64,000 nucleotides of DNA from DATBRG01 sp036560445 (GTDB lineage Bacteria > Pseudomonadota > Gammaproteobacteria > Burkholderiales > Methylophilaceae). The DNA is taken from positions 1 through 64,000 of the forward strand of contig DATBRG010000019.1 in NCBI GenBank assembly GCA_036560445.1, in the 5' to 3' direction. This document shows positions 16,103 to 24,911 of the stretch, piece by piece (the stretch's first letter is position 1; each line of letters starts with the position of its first letter). The notes beneath the pieces are model-generated. The model saw only the letters and a program-made list of their open reading frames with translations, was not told the DNA's origin and did not search any database. The translations under genes were made by a program, and so were the position numbers.

Positions 16103-17394
16103 ATGATGAAATGAATATAGTCTGGCAAGAGCTATATGCCGATATGTCTACCACTATGGTGGTATGGCAGCTGGGTGTGATAGTCGTTAGCCTGCTATTG
16201 GCATGGTCTATCAATGGCATATTGCGTGCCTATGTCATGCAGCGTGCCCCTGAAAACTGGAAGGTGGGCATAAGTAGCATCAATAGGGTGTTATTCCCTT
16301 TATCTAGCCTGTTATTCGTCTTTATAGGCAAACTAGTTCTGGGTCATTGGCAACACACCAGCCTGCTCAAGCTGGCAATTACTTTGCTGATTGCGATGGC
16401 AGTCATCAGGCTGGTCGTTTACGCCTTACGGTATATCTTTGCACCCACTGGCTGGGTACGCACCATGGAAAGTGCTATTTCTACGACGGTGTGGCTGTTG
16501 TTGGCTTTGTATCTAAGTGGGCTGTTACCACAGCTTCTGCAAGCACTGGATGATATAAGCTTTAGTGTGGGCAAGCACCCGATAACCTTGCTGCTGATCA
16601 TTCAGGCCTTGCTGACCATATTAATTACCTTATTCATTGCCTTGTGGGCGAGCCGCATCATCGAGAACAAACTGATGCGCGCTGAGCATATCAATATGAA
16701 TATGCGCGTGGTCCTGGGCAAGCTGATACGTATTTTTCTGAGTTTTGTTGCGATACTGATTGCACTCTCAGCAGTCGGGCTGGATATTACCTTGCTCTCA
16801 GTATTCGGAGGTGCCTTGGGCGTAGGCTTGGGCTTCGGTTTGCAGAAAATCGCCAGCAACTATGTCAGCGGTTTCATCATTCTTCTGGATGAATCCGTAC
16901 ATATGGGTGACGTTATTACCGTGGATAACCATTATGGTGTGGTAAGCGATCTGCGCTCGCGCTATATGGTATTGCGTAAACTGGATGGGACTGAAGTCCT
17001 TATTCCGAATGAAGGCTTGATTACGAATGCCGTTATCAACCATTCTTTCAGTGATCGTAATGCCCGTGTACAAATGCCGGTGCAGGTCAGTTATGACGGT
17101 GATCTAGAACTTGCCATGAAATTGATGCTTGATATTGCTGTGCATCACCCACGTGTTCTTTCAGACCCGGCGCCGGCAGTTCTGATTAAGGGCTTTGGCG
17201 AGAACGGGATCGACCTTAACCTGATCATCTGGATACCCGATCCGGAAGAGGGTTCTTCAGCTTTACAGTCGTCCATTTTTCTGGAAATCTGGCGTGAATT
17301 TCAGAAGCACTCTATCTCGATTCCATATCCGCAGAGGGAAGTTCGTATGCTGGGGAATATTGATAAAGAGGCGAAACCTGCTGTATCGGATTAG
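16099..17394 (+). CDS. MscS-family mechanosensitive ion channel
   Basis: 431 aa, larger than E. coli MscS (286), with four or more hydrophobic segments before the pore helix. The MscS pore and beta domain are clear: GGALGVGLGFGLQKIASNY, VSGFIILLDESVHMGDVITV, and VLIPNEGLITNAVINHSF. It starts in an ATGA overlap with mgtE, so the Mg2+ channel and this osmotic/tension channel are co-translated. Function as a pressure valve is by family; ion selectivity cannot be read from sequence. Confidence 0.92.
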   Translation: MNDEMNIVWQELYADMSTTMVVWQLGVIVVSLLLAWSINGILRAYVMQRAPENWKVGISSINRVLFPLSSLLFVFIGKLVLGHWQHTSLLKLAITLLIAMAVIRLVVYALRYIFAPTGWVRTMESAISTTVWLLLALYLSGLLPQLLQALDDISFSVGKHPITLLLIIQALLTILITLFIALWASRIIENKLMRAEHINMNMRVVLGKLIRIFLSFVAILIALSAVGLDITLLSVFGGALGVGLGFGLQKIASNYVSGFIILLDESVHMGDVITVDNHYGVVSDLRSRYMVLRKLDGTEVLIPNEGLITNAVINHSFSDRNARVQMPVQVSYDGDLELAMKLMLDIAVHHPRVLSDPAPAVLIKGFGENGIDLNLIIWIPDPEEGSSALQSSIFLEIWREFQKHSISIPYPQREVRMLGNIDKEAKPAVSD

Positions 17395-17482
17395 CTAGTA
17401 CCGCAGATTGATTCGGCGTAAAGTAGCAGTTATAAGAAATTAATTTACTTAGTACGGTTTTTATTACGGGGATTTGTATTAG

Positions 17483-18667
17483 ATGGGCCTAGGATTAATC
17501 GATCTACCATGGTGGGGCTATGTGTTTGTTGCATTGGCCTTTACTCATATAACAATTGCAGCTGTGACTATATATTTACATCGTTGTCAGGCACATCGTG
17601 CCCTCGATTTGCATCCTATTGTCAGTCACTTCTTTCGTTTCTGGCTTTGGCTGACTACAGGTATCGTGACGAAGGAATGGGCGGCAATTCATCGTAAGCA
17701 TCATGCTCGTTGTGAAACCATTGATGACCCACATAGCCCGCAGGTGCTGGGTATTCTTAAGGTTCTCCGTGAAGGGGCAGAACTCTATCGTCGAGAAGCA
17801 AGTAATCAGGAAACGCTGGATAAGTTTGGCAGTGGTACCCCGGATGACTGGATAGAGCGCCACCTTTATTCAAAGCATACCTATATCGGTATCTATTTGA
17901 TGCTGGCAATCAATATTGCCCTGTTTGGACCAATAGGCATTACTATCTTTGCTGTACAAATGGCTTGGATCCCGGTGACTGCGGCGGGCATTATCAACGG
18001 CATAGGTCATTATTGGGGCTACCGTAACTTTGCTGCCGCTGATGCCAGCACCAATATCATTCCTTGGGGCATCATCATTGGCGGTGAGGAGTTGCACAAT
18101 AACCATCATGCTTATGCCAGTTCTGCCAGATTATCCAGCAGGTGGTATGAGTTCGATATTGGCTGGATGTATATTCGTATTCTCGAAGTTATCAGCTTGG
18201 CTAGAGTGAAAAAAATCGCCCCCAAAGTGAAGTTTGATTGGGCCAAGACCAAGTGCGACCTTGATACATTGCAGGCCGTTATTACGCATCGGTTTGATGT
18301 GATGGGTAAGTACGGCACTATGCTGAAGAAAGCTTACAAGGAAGAAATCTCAAAAATACACTTGGCTTATCAGCAGCATGGTCATGATTCTTCCACCTTA
18401 AGCCGCATACGCCACTGGTTGCATCTGGACGCAGATAGCCTGCAAGACCAGGAGAAACAGGCCCTGGATAGCGCCCTGCAACATAGCGTGCGTTTGCAGA
18501 CTATTTACAGGCTCAAACAGGATTTGACTGCAATTTGGGCGCGCTCAGCAGCCACACAGGAGCAGCTGTTGAAAGATCTGGAAGATTGGTGCCATCGTGC
18601 AGAAGCCAGTGGTATCCAAGCGCTAGAGGTATTTTCTCACCGTCTACGTTGCTACAAAATGGCTTGA
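17483..18667 (+). CDS. Membrane fatty acid desaturase (delta-9 acyl-CoA desaturase type)
   Basis: 394 aa. Three histidine boxes for the di-iron centre are present: YLHRCQAHRAL, HRKHHARCETIDDPHS and ELHNNHHAYASS. Four hydrophobic segments fit an integral membrane desaturase that puts a cis double bond in acyl chains. About 130 residues after the third box (ILEVISLARVKKIAPKVKFD onward) form a long charged helical tail of unknown role. GGGG lies about 11 bases before the ATG, a loose fit; no better start is seen. Monocistronic, ended by a strong terminator. Confidence 0.9.
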   Translation: MGLGLIDLPWWGYVFVALAFTHITIAAVTIYLHRCQAHRALDLHPIVSHFFRFWLWLTTGIVTKEWAAIHRKHHARCETIDDPHSPQVLGILKVLREGAELYRREASNQETLDKFGSGTPDDWIERHLYSKHTYIGIYLMLAINIALFGPIGITIFAVQMAWIPVTAAGIINGIGHYWGYRNFAAADASTNIIPWGIIIGGEELHNNHHAYASSARLSSRWYEFDIGWMYIRILEVISLARVKKIAPKVKFDWAKTKCDLDTLQAVITHRFDVMGKYGTMLKKAYKEEISKIHLAYQQHGHDSSTLSRIRHWLHLDADSLQDQEKQALDSALQHSVRLQTIYRLKQDLTAIWARSAATQEQLLKDLEDWCHRAEASGIQALEVFSHRLRCYKMA

Positions 18668-18680
18668 AGTGTAGTAATGA

Positions 18681-18718
18681 CTAATAAAAAAGCCCGCAAT
18701 CGCGGGCTTTTTTATTAG
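18681..18718. terminator. Bidirectional terminator between desaturase and rpmG
   Basis: A 17-bp perfect stem (CTAATAAAAAAGCCCGC at 18681-18697, GCGGGCTTTTTTATTAG at 18702-18718) with an AATC loop has T-runs in both directions. It ends the desaturase gene on the plus strand and rpmB-rpmG on the minus strand. Confidence 0.93.
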
Positions 18719-18731
18719 TAGCGCAAGCTTG

Positions 18732-18887
18732 TTACTTAAGCTTGGTTTCCTTGTACATTACATGCTTGCGAACAACTGGATCAAATTTCTTGATTTCCAT
18801 TTTCTCGGGCATAGTGCGCTTGTTCTTGGTCGTGGTGTAGAAGTGACCAGTGCCAGCGCTAGATTCCAGTTTGATTTTTTCACGCAT
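18732..18887 (-). CDS. rpmG: 50S ribosomal protein L33, zinc-free form
   Basis: 51 codons from ATG 18887 (reading MREKIKLESSAGTGHFYTTT) to TAA at 18732. No cysteine is present, so this is the C- form. AAGGAATTATC precedes the start. It follows rpmB by nine bases, the standard rpmB-rpmG pair. Confidence 0.96.
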   Translation of the reverse strand: MREKIKLESSAGTGHFYTTTKNKRTMPEKMEIKKFDPVVRKHVMYKETKLK

Positions 18888-18896
18888 GATAATTCC

Positions 18897-19133
18897 TTAA
18901 ATCTTCTCGCCACGAGCACGCAGATCAGCCAGAACGGAATCTATACCGTTCTTGTCAATCGTACGCAACGCAGCATTAGTAATACGCATACTGACCCAGC
19001 GATTTTCACTTTCAACCCAGAATTTGCGGTTTTGCAAATTAGGTAGAAAACGACGCTTGGTTTTGTTATTAGCGTGGGATACGTTGTTCCCAACCATCGG
19101 CTTTTTGCCGGTTACCTGACATACGCGGGCCAT
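18897..19133 (-). CDS. rpmB: 50S ribosomal protein L28
   Basis: 78 aa from ATG 19133 (MARVCQVTGKKPMVGNNVSH). The frame is open further upstream, but TAGGAG about 6 bases before 19133 and the universal N-terminus settle the start; the longer frame would also run past the promoter. RRFLPNLQNRKFWVESENRW is conserved. Confidence 0.97.
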   Translation of the reverse strand: MARVCQVTGKKPMVGNNVSHANNKTKRRFLPNLQNRKFWVESENRWVSMRITNAALRTIDKNGIDSVLADLRARGEKI

Positions 19134-19175
19134 GCTAAATCTCCTAGTGCAGCTACCGAAATTCGAAAGACCGCA

Positions 19176-19205
19176 TTTATACCATAAAATCAGTGGGTCG
19201 CTCAA
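19176..19205 (-). promoter_or_regulatory. Sigma70-type promoter of rpmB-rpmG
   Basis: Read on the minus strand, TTGAGC (19205-19200) and TATAAA (19181-19176) are spaced by 18 bases, about 43 bases before the rpmB start. It begins almost on top of the dut terminator hairpin. Confidence 0.6.
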
Positions 19206-19207
19206 GG

Positions 19208-19234
19208 AAAATCTGGTATTTATGCCAGATTTTA
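19208..19234 (-). terminator. Hairpin at the dut stop codon
   Basis: AAAATCTGG (19208-19216) and CCAGATTTT (19225-19233) form a 9-bp stem with an 8-base loop that includes the dut stop codon. On the minus strand it ends in TTTTCC, so it may terminate coaBC-dut. The U-run is short. Confidence 0.5.
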
Positions 19235-19684
19235 GTGTTTTCCTGTACTGCCAAACCCGCCCTCGCCACGCTCGCTGGCAGCGAAATCTTCCACCACAGT
19301 AAAGCTAGCTTGCACCACCGGGACGATTACCAACTGGGCGATACGCTCCAGTGGATTCAGAATGAATGGTTCCTTGCCACGGTTCCAACATGAGACCAAT
19401 AGCTGACCCTGATAATCTGAATCGATCAGACCAACAAGATTACCCAGTACGATACCGTGTTTATGGCCTAGCCCTGAGCGTGGCAGTATCATCGCGGCGT
19501 AACCCGGGTCGGATAAGTGAATCGCCATGCCGGTAGGAATCAGTGTAGTCTCACCTGGTTGCAGGGTCTGTAAGTGTTCAATACAGGCCCGTAAGTCCAA
19601 GCCAGCCGAACCAGGGGTGGCATAGGCGGGCATCATGTTGTGCAGCCGCGTATCAAGGATTTTCAAGTCAACTTTTAAGCTCAT
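19232..19684 (-). CDS. dut: dUTP diphosphatase (dUTPase)
   Basis: 150 aa, trimeric dUTPase family. The five motifs are visible: ATPGSAGLDLRA, ILPRSGLGHKHG, GNLVGLIDSDYQG, RIAQLVIVPV and the C-terminal RGEGGFGSTG arm. The enzyme hydrolyses dUTP to dUMP, keeping uracil out of DNA and supplying dTMP synthesis. Its start overlaps the coaBC stop by four bases. Confidence 0.97.
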   Translation of the reverse strand: MSLKVDLKILDTRLHNMMPAYATPGSAGLDLRACIEHLQTLQPGETTLIPTGMAIHLSDPGYAAMILPRSGLGHKHGIVLGNLVGLIDSDYQGQLLVSCWNRGKEPFILNPLERIAQLVIVPVVQASFTVVEDFAASERGEGGFGSTGKH

Positions 19685-20889
19685 GCTTTTCTCTTTTTGG
19701 AAGATTTGTTCATCATAGTTGCAACATGTTGTAAGAGAGTACGCGCCGAATCTATTTTCGCCATCGCGGGTAGCGCGTGGGCCCCTTGCTCATCAATTAA
19801 TGTCAGTGTGCTGTGATCTTTACCCATTGCCTCGGCGGCAAGATTGGCAACTATCAAAGGCAGTTTCTTTGCTTTACGTTTTTGCTCGGCATATTGCAGC
19901 AGGTTCTCACTTTCAGCGGCAAAGCCGACACAGAAGGGTGTCTGTGGCAAGCTGGCGATTTTAGCCAGAATGTCAGTATTGGGTATTAGCTCAAGTTTGA
20001 GTTTATCCCCACTCTTTTTGAGTTTCTTTGCACTGGGTTGGGCAGGGCGATAATCGGCTACAGCGGCGACACTGATGAAAATGTCTTGGCCAGCAATATT
20101 TTCCATTACCGCCTTGAGCATGCTTTCAGCACTGACTACGTTAATGACTTTTGCTCCCGCAGGTGGATTCAGTGCTGTTGGGCCGCTTATCAAAGTGACT
20201 TCGGCACCCATTTCCCAAGCGGCCTGGGCGATACTGTAACCCATCTTACCGGAACTTAAATTGGTGATCGCACGTACCGGGTCTATCGCTTCCAGCGTAG
20301 GCCCGGCTGTAACCAATACATACTTACCTGCTAACAATTTAGGTTGTCGGCTGGCTCCTATCATCCCTAGTAACTGCTCCGGCTCCAGCATACGCCCCAT
20401 GCCAGTCTCCCCGCAGGCCTGGTCGCCACTACCGGGGCCGAGTATTAGTACACCATCTTGCTTGAGCTGGCTGATATTACGTTGTGTCGCGGGGTTTTCC
20501 CACATTTGACGGTTCATTGCTGGTGCTACTATGAGTTGGCACTCACGTGCCAGGCATAGTGTAGATAGCAAGTCATCCGCACCGCCATGTACCAGCTTGG
20601 CCATGAAGTCTGCACTGGCCGGCGCGATAAGGATGGCATCCGCCTGGCGCGATAACTCAATGTGTGGCATGCCGTTGGGGATGCTTTCATCCCACATGTC
20701 AGTGAATACTCGCTTACCAGACAAAGCCTGCATGGTGACTGGAGTGATGAAATGGCATGCTGCCTTCGTCATTACGACCTGCACATCAATACCTTGCTTA
20801 ACCAGCAGGCGTAGCAGTTCAGCGGCTTTATAAGCGGCGATACCACCAGTAATGCCCAGAAGCAGTTTTTTAATTGGGGAGTGCGTCAT
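19681..20889 (-). CDS. coaBC: Bifunctional phosphopantothenoylcysteine decarboxylase / phosphopantothenate-cysteine ligase
   Basis: 402 aa. The N-terminal CoaC flavoprotein part (GGIAAYKAAELLRLLVKQG; active His in PHIELSRQ; PAMNRQMWENP) is followed from about residue 185 by the CoaB ligase (VLVTAGPTLEAIDPVRAITN, SSGKMG). The pair makes 4'-phosphopantetheine for coenzyme A. ATGA-type overlap with dut; radC is divergent, 48 bases away. Confidence 0.96.
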   Translation of the reverse strand: MTHSPIKKLLLGITGGIAAYKAAELLRLLVKQGIDVQVVMTKAACHFITPVTMQALSGKRVFTDMWDESIPNGMPHIELSRQADAILIAPASADFMAKLVHGGADDLLSTLCLARECQLIVAPAMNRQMWENPATQRNISQLKQDGVLILGPGSGDQACGETGMGRMLEPEQLLGMIGASRQPKLLAGKYVLVTAGPTLEAIDPVRAITNLSSGKMGYSIAQAAWEMGAEVTLISGPTALNPPAGAKVINVVSAESMLKAVMENIAGQDIFISVAAVADYRPAQPSAKKLKKSGDKLKLELIPNTDILAKIASLPQTPFCVGFAAESENLLQYAEQKRKAKKLPLIVANLAAEAMGKDHSTLTLIDEQGAHALPAMAKIDSARTLLQHVATMMNKSSKKRKA

Positions 20890-20937
20890 AATCTAGTAAA
20901 TTTCTAATTGTTTGAATTTTATATGAAAGGGGTCGGC

Positions 20938-21612
20938 ATGGCGATTACCGATTGGCCCGAGGGCGAACGGCCGCGCGAAAAGTTATTGCAGCAGGGTGTT
21001 GCGGTGTTATCAGATGCCGAACTATTGGCAATCTTCCTGCGCGTTGGTGTCACTGGCAAGAGTGCGGTGGATCTAGCGCGCGAATTGCTCAGCCGCTTTG
21101 GTAGCCTCAATGGTATTTTTGCCGCAGACCTTGAATCCTTGAGCCAGGTGTCAGGCATAGGGGGCAGTAAATACGCTCAATTGCAAGCGATTTTCGAGAT
21201 GAGTCGCCGTGCTCTGGCCGAGCAGATGCAATCGCGAGATGTACTTTCATCACCTCAGCAAGTAAGGGATTACTTATGCCTGAAGCTAGGCAACCTCAAG
21301 CGTGAGGTATTTGTAGTGTTGTTTCTCGATGCGCAGAACCGCGTGCAGGCACAGGAAGAGATGTTTACTGGGACGCTCACCCAAACTAGCGTTTACCCGC
21401 GTGAGGTGGTTAAGCGCTCCATGTATCACAACGCTGCTTCTGTGATCTTCGCCCATAATCACCCATCAGGAGTTGCAGAACAAAGCCGTGCGGATGAGTT
21501 GCTCACCACTGCACTCAAGCAAGCCTTGGCGCTGGTGGATGTGCGAGTGCTGGATCATTTTATTGTGGCGGGGAATACTACACTGTCGTTTGCCGAGCGA
21601 GGTTTATTGTAA
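20938..21612 (+). CDS. radC: RadC-family JAB-domain protein
   Basis: 224 aa from ATG 20938 (MAITDWPEGERPREKLLQQG); in-frame ATGs at 20908 and 20923 are rejected because AAAGGGG at 20926-20932 is 5 bases from 20938. An N-terminal helix-hairpin-helix region (LSDAELLAIFLRVGVTG) precedes the JAB/MPN domain with the metal motif FAHNHPSGVAEQSRAD. Its role in repair is unproven in any species; gene order next to coaBC-dut is common. Confidence 0.94.
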   Translation: MAITDWPEGERPREKLLQQGVAVLSDAELLAIFLRVGVTGKSAVDLARELLSRFGSLNGIFAADLESLSQVSGIGGSKYAQLQAIFEMSRRALAEQMQSRDVLSSPQQVRDYLCLKLGNLKREVFVVLFLDAQNRVQAQEEMFTGTLTQTSVYPREVVKRSMYHNAASVIFAHNHPSGVAEQSRADELLTTALKQALALVDVRVLDHFIVAGNTTLSFAERGLL

Positions 21613-21625
21613 TTAGCAACGACGA

Positions 21626-21647
21626 AGGCACATCGATGCCTGTTTTT
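21626..21647 (+). terminator. Short terminator after radC
   Basis: AGGCA (21626-21630) pairs with TGCCT (21637-21641), followed by GTTTTT. Only 5 bp, but it is placed 14 bases after the radC stop and before the convergent mscS-type gene. Confidence 0.5.
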
Positions 21648-21648
21648 G

Positions 21649-22503
21649 CTATCGAGGACTGACAGTCATATGCGGGTATGGAATCTCAATGTTTTTGTCG
21701 TAAAAACGATGTTTGATACGCCGGAAAAATTCTCGCTTAACATCCCATTGTGCTAACGCGTGTACCTTGAATCTGGATTTGATAATGACTGCTGAGTCAG
21801 CTAATGCATCTACCCCGGCGATTTCTATGTCATCGAGAATCTTACTGGAAAAAGTCGGATCCTGACGAATCTCCGTACCGATCTCACGCATCATTTGCAT
21901 GATGTCGTCCAAATTTTCTTTATAGGCTACGCGAATATCAATGACCGCATAAGCAAATTCCTGGCTCATATTAGTAACAGCGGTAATCGTGCCATTTGGG
22001 ATAAAGTGTACATAGCCTTCGTAATCCCGCAGCTTGACATAGCGTAACGTCATCTCCTCTACTAGACCGCCTTTGCCGGCAATCTCGACTACATCGCCTT
22101 GGCGAATCTGGTTTTCTAACAGCAGGAAAAAACCGCTCAAATAATCCTTGACCAGGCTTTGCGCGCCAAAACCCGCAGCTACGCCTATTACCCCGGCAGC
22201 GGCCAGGATGGGGGCGATGGAAATACCTAACTCGCTTAGCACCAATGTGCCGGTAATAATAGTAATGACGACAGACGTAATGTAGTGAAATGCCCGGCTA
22301 AGTGTTTCTATTCTTTTCAGTTCTTCTAGATTGTTGTCGACACGGTCGAGCAGGAACGTATGGAATATACCGATAAGTTTGGAAGCAGCCCTGACCGCGA
22401 TAAAAGCAATGAGCAGAATAAGAATAATGTGCAGTGTCGATTGGGAAATCGTCAGCATTTCCTTCAGGTCGGACGAATTTATATCGGAAAATATATTGGT
22501 CAT
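21649..22503 (-). CDS. MscS-family small mechanosensitive channel in the sucrose operon
   Basis: 284 aa from ATG 22503 (MTNIFSDINSSDLKEMLTIS), the same size as E. coli MscS. The frame is open 76 codons further upstream into the sucrose synthase gene, but that stretch is low-complexity shadow and the length matches the family without it. The pore helix and beta domain are present: APILAAAGVIGVAAGFGAQS, LVKDYLSGFFLLLENQIRQG, HFIPNGTITAVTNMSQEFAY. It starts 14 bases after the sucrose synthase stop on the same strand. A release valve next to compatible-solute genes suggests control of sucrose or turgor on downshock; this is inference. Confidence 0.92.
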   Translation of the reverse strand: MTNIFSDINSSDLKEMLTISQSTLHIILILLIAFIAVRAASKLIGIFHTFLLDRVDNNLEELKRIETLSRAFHYITSVVITIITGTLVLSELGISIAPILAAAGVIGVAAGFGAQSLVKDYLSGFFLLLENQIRQGDVVEIAGKGGLVEEMTLRYVKLRDYEGYVHFIPNGTITAVTNMSQEFAYAVIDIRVAYKENLDDIMQMMREIGTEIRQDPTFSSKILDDIEIAGVDALADSAVIIKSRFKVHALAQWDVKREFFRRIKHRFYDKNIEIPYPHMTVSPR

Positions 22504-22517
22504 ACTCTTTGCCCCAT

Positions 22518-24911
22518 TCAATGGGCGGCTGCCCCAAGGTTTAACGCCAAAGGACGGAATTGCAGGTGGTAGAACATATTCAGGTAGCGTGCGGTTTCTT
22601 CCCTTTCCAGTCCGCTGACAAATTTCCAGAACCCGTAAATACGCGACAAGGTCATGACGCGCTCCGCATAACGCTCCCAAGTGTAATTGGCTGCTACTCT
22701 GGCCAGTGCGCCGTCGGAAATACGTTTCCATTCCTCAGAGTTTGCGCTGCAACGCGCGAGAAAGTCGGCAATCAGATCAGTGGCGGCATCGCCGTCATTG
22801 GGGTTGATATGGAATCCTGAGCGCTTGTGCTGGATGATTTCGCGCGGGCCGCCGTATACCGTGGCAAATGTGGGCAGGCCCGATGCCATGGCCTCAATAA
22901 TCGTCAGGCCGAAAGCCTCAAACAGGGCGGGCTGAACGAAGACCCCGCGCTTGTCAGCAATGTAGCGATACAACTCGCCTGCCAGGTTTTTATCGAGACG
23001 CATACCCAGCCAGCGCATTTGGCCATTCAATTTGTATTGATCCATGAGGGCGTGCATTTGCTGGATTTGCTGTCGTTCTTCGTTGTCGCCAGATTGATTG
23101 ATGTCTATGTATCCGCCTACCACCAATAAATTGGCTTGTTTGCGTAACTTCTCCGAGCGACCATACCATTCAACCAACCCAGCCAGATTCTTGATGTGAT
23201 CTAAGCGCGCCATGGTAAAAATCAACGGCTTTTCTTTGTCCTTGAGTATGCCGCGCGCGGAGGAGACTGGCTTCTTGCCGAAAATCATGGATTCGATCTC
23301 CGGCCATAGGCTGCTGAGCCGTCTTTTCTGCTCGCTATAAGGGAAATAGACTGCTGCACTTGCACCAGGTGAAACGATGTTGAATTTAGGGTCAAACATA
23401 TCAATGCCGTTAAGCACACGGTAAAGGCCCGGCATGCTGAAGGTCTTATAACTTTCATACTGGCCTTCGATATGTTGGGTACCGGTGATTTCCTGATAAG
23501 TACTGGTGATAATGAAATCGGCGCTATTCATGGCAATGAGGTCCGCTGTGTACTGGCAGGAGAAATGGTATTTATCATCGCTTTCCTGCCAGTAAAGATC
23601 GGAATGCAGGTATTTGGTTTTTTCCAGGGCATGAGCAATGTTGCATTGGGTGATATTCAGTCGCTGGCAGAGTAGTGAGGCCACCAGGTTGCCGTCGGAA
23701 TAGTTACCGATAATCAGGTCCGGATGGCCGCTGAGTTCGGCTAGCGCCTCGCGTTCCAGATCATGTGAAAAGCCTTCCAGGTAAGGCCAGATTTCGAAGC
23801 GTGATATCCATTGGGGAATAATTTCGCCATTCTTCTTGTGGAAAGGCACCCGCAATATCCAGGTATTATCGCAGCCACTGACTTTTTCCAGACGCTGGTT
23901 GCAGGTGGTGCCAGCTGATTCAGGGATAAGCCGCGTGCCTATCAATATTTTGGGAGTGACATCTACCCCCTGCAAACTTAAACGCTCGCGCATTTCTTTT
24001 TCCAGCGCTCGTACCTGGTCCAGTATATAAACCACTTGACCGCCAGTATCGGGTAGCCCCAGCACATTATCCTGACCGAAGTAACCATGTGGGGAGACAA
24101 TCAACAGGCGCGAGATCATGGGGATGCGCGCTAGGAAATTCTCCAGTGCGGCTGGTGATGGTGCTTCCAGGATATCCATCAGCAGATTCATGGTTTCAGC
24201 AACCCTGGCCGCGTTATTGCCCCAGCCCGAGGCCAGGCCTAGTTGGCTGAATTTCTCAGAAAAGTCAGCCCATGGCGCGTCATCTTCTAGCGTTTCAAGT
24301 TCGCTTAGCGCCGATCGTAAGGCACTGAATGCGCTTGCCGTATCCTTGGGCTGGCTATGAAACATCAGTGGCTGGCCTTCAATCGCATGTACGCCGAGAA
24401 AGTGCAGCAATTTTTCTGCCCCAATCTGGGGACGGTTGAACATATCGCTGGAGAGCTGGCGATTGAGAAAAATCAGCCCTTGTCCAATTGACCTTGCTTC
24501 CTTGAGTTTAGGAAATTCCCGCCCGAATGGGCCAAAGTCGATTTCGAGCATGGGTTCATTCTGGTCATGGGTAACTTGTTGTTCCTTGAATTGCAAGAAT
24601 TCGGCAGGTGTGACTTTCTCCGGAGCTAGATGATCTTGGTGGATGCGTAGGTAATGGACTCGGGCAATGTCTGGCCGTATCGTAAAATAAGCCCAGGGCG
24701 CTTGAAAAACCCCTTCATGCAATTGATTGACGAACTCTGCCAGAGGCGCAAGGCTGGCTTCATCGAACTTGGCTTCACTCTGCATGGTGGCTAGCTCTCT
24801 ACGCAGATCCGATTGCAATAGCAAGCCATGGTTCAGCATGAAATAGCGCCGCATCAGGGTGTAAAGGGCATCCCGGTTCTGTTGGGAAAATTTGCTTAAC
24901 TTTTCAATCAT
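22518..24911 (-). CDS. Sucrose synthase (GT4 family)
   Basis: 797 aa, close to the 790-810 of plant and Nitrosomonas enzymes. N-terminal regulatory region (about 1-270), then the GT-B fold: GLPDTGGQVVYILDQVRALE, and the nucleotide-sugar site FVQPALFEAFGLTIIEAMAS with the E-x7-E pair. The enzyme reversibly turns sucrose and a nucleoside diphosphate into NDP-glucose and fructose. The start overlaps the sucrose-phosphate synthase stop by four bases. With SPS upstream and fructokinase before it, the cell can both make and break sucrose; bacterial enzymes often prefer ADP, which cannot be told here. Confidence 0.95.
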   Translation of the reverse strand: MIEKLSKFSQQNRDALYTLMRRYFMLNHGLLLQSDLRRELATMQSEAKFDEASLAPLAEFVNQLHEGVFQAPWAYFTIRPDIARVHYLRIHQDHLAPEKVTPAEFLQFKEQQVTHDQNEPMLEIDFGPFGREFPKLKEARSIGQGLIFLNRQLSSDMFNRPQIGAEKLLHFLGVHAIEGQPLMFHSQPKDTASAFSALRSALSELETLEDDAPWADFSEKFSQLGLASGWGNNAARVAETMNLLMDILEAPSPAALENFLARIPMISRLLIVSPHGYFGQDNVLGLPDTGGQVVYILDQVRALEKEMRERLSLQGVDVTPKILIGTRLIPESAGTTCNQRLEKVSGCDNTWILRVPFHKKNGEIIPQWISRFEIWPYLEGFSHDLEREALAELSGHPDLIIGNYSDGNLVASLLCQRLNITQCNIAHALEKTKYLHSDLYWQESDDKYHFSCQYTADLIAMNSADFIITSTYQEITGTQHIEGQYESYKTFSMPGLYRVLNGIDMFDPKFNIVSPGASAAVYFPYSEQKRRLSSLWPEIESMIFGKKPVSSARGILKDKEKPLIFTMARLDHIKNLAGLVEWYGRSEKLRKQANLLVVGGYIDINQSGDNEERQQIQQMHALMDQYKLNGQMRWLGMRLDKNLAGELYRYIADKRGVFVQPALFEAFGLTIIEAMASGLPTFATVYGGPREIIQHKRSGFHINPNDGDAATDLIADFLARCSANSEEWKRISDGALARVAANYTWERYAERVMTLSRIYGFWKFVSGLEREETARYLNMFYHLQFRPLALNLGAAAH

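Noticed and set aside
22504..22731. 76 extra N-terminal codons for the MscS gene in the sucrose operon
   Set aside because: They overlap the sucrose synthase coding end, and without them the protein matches MscS in length.
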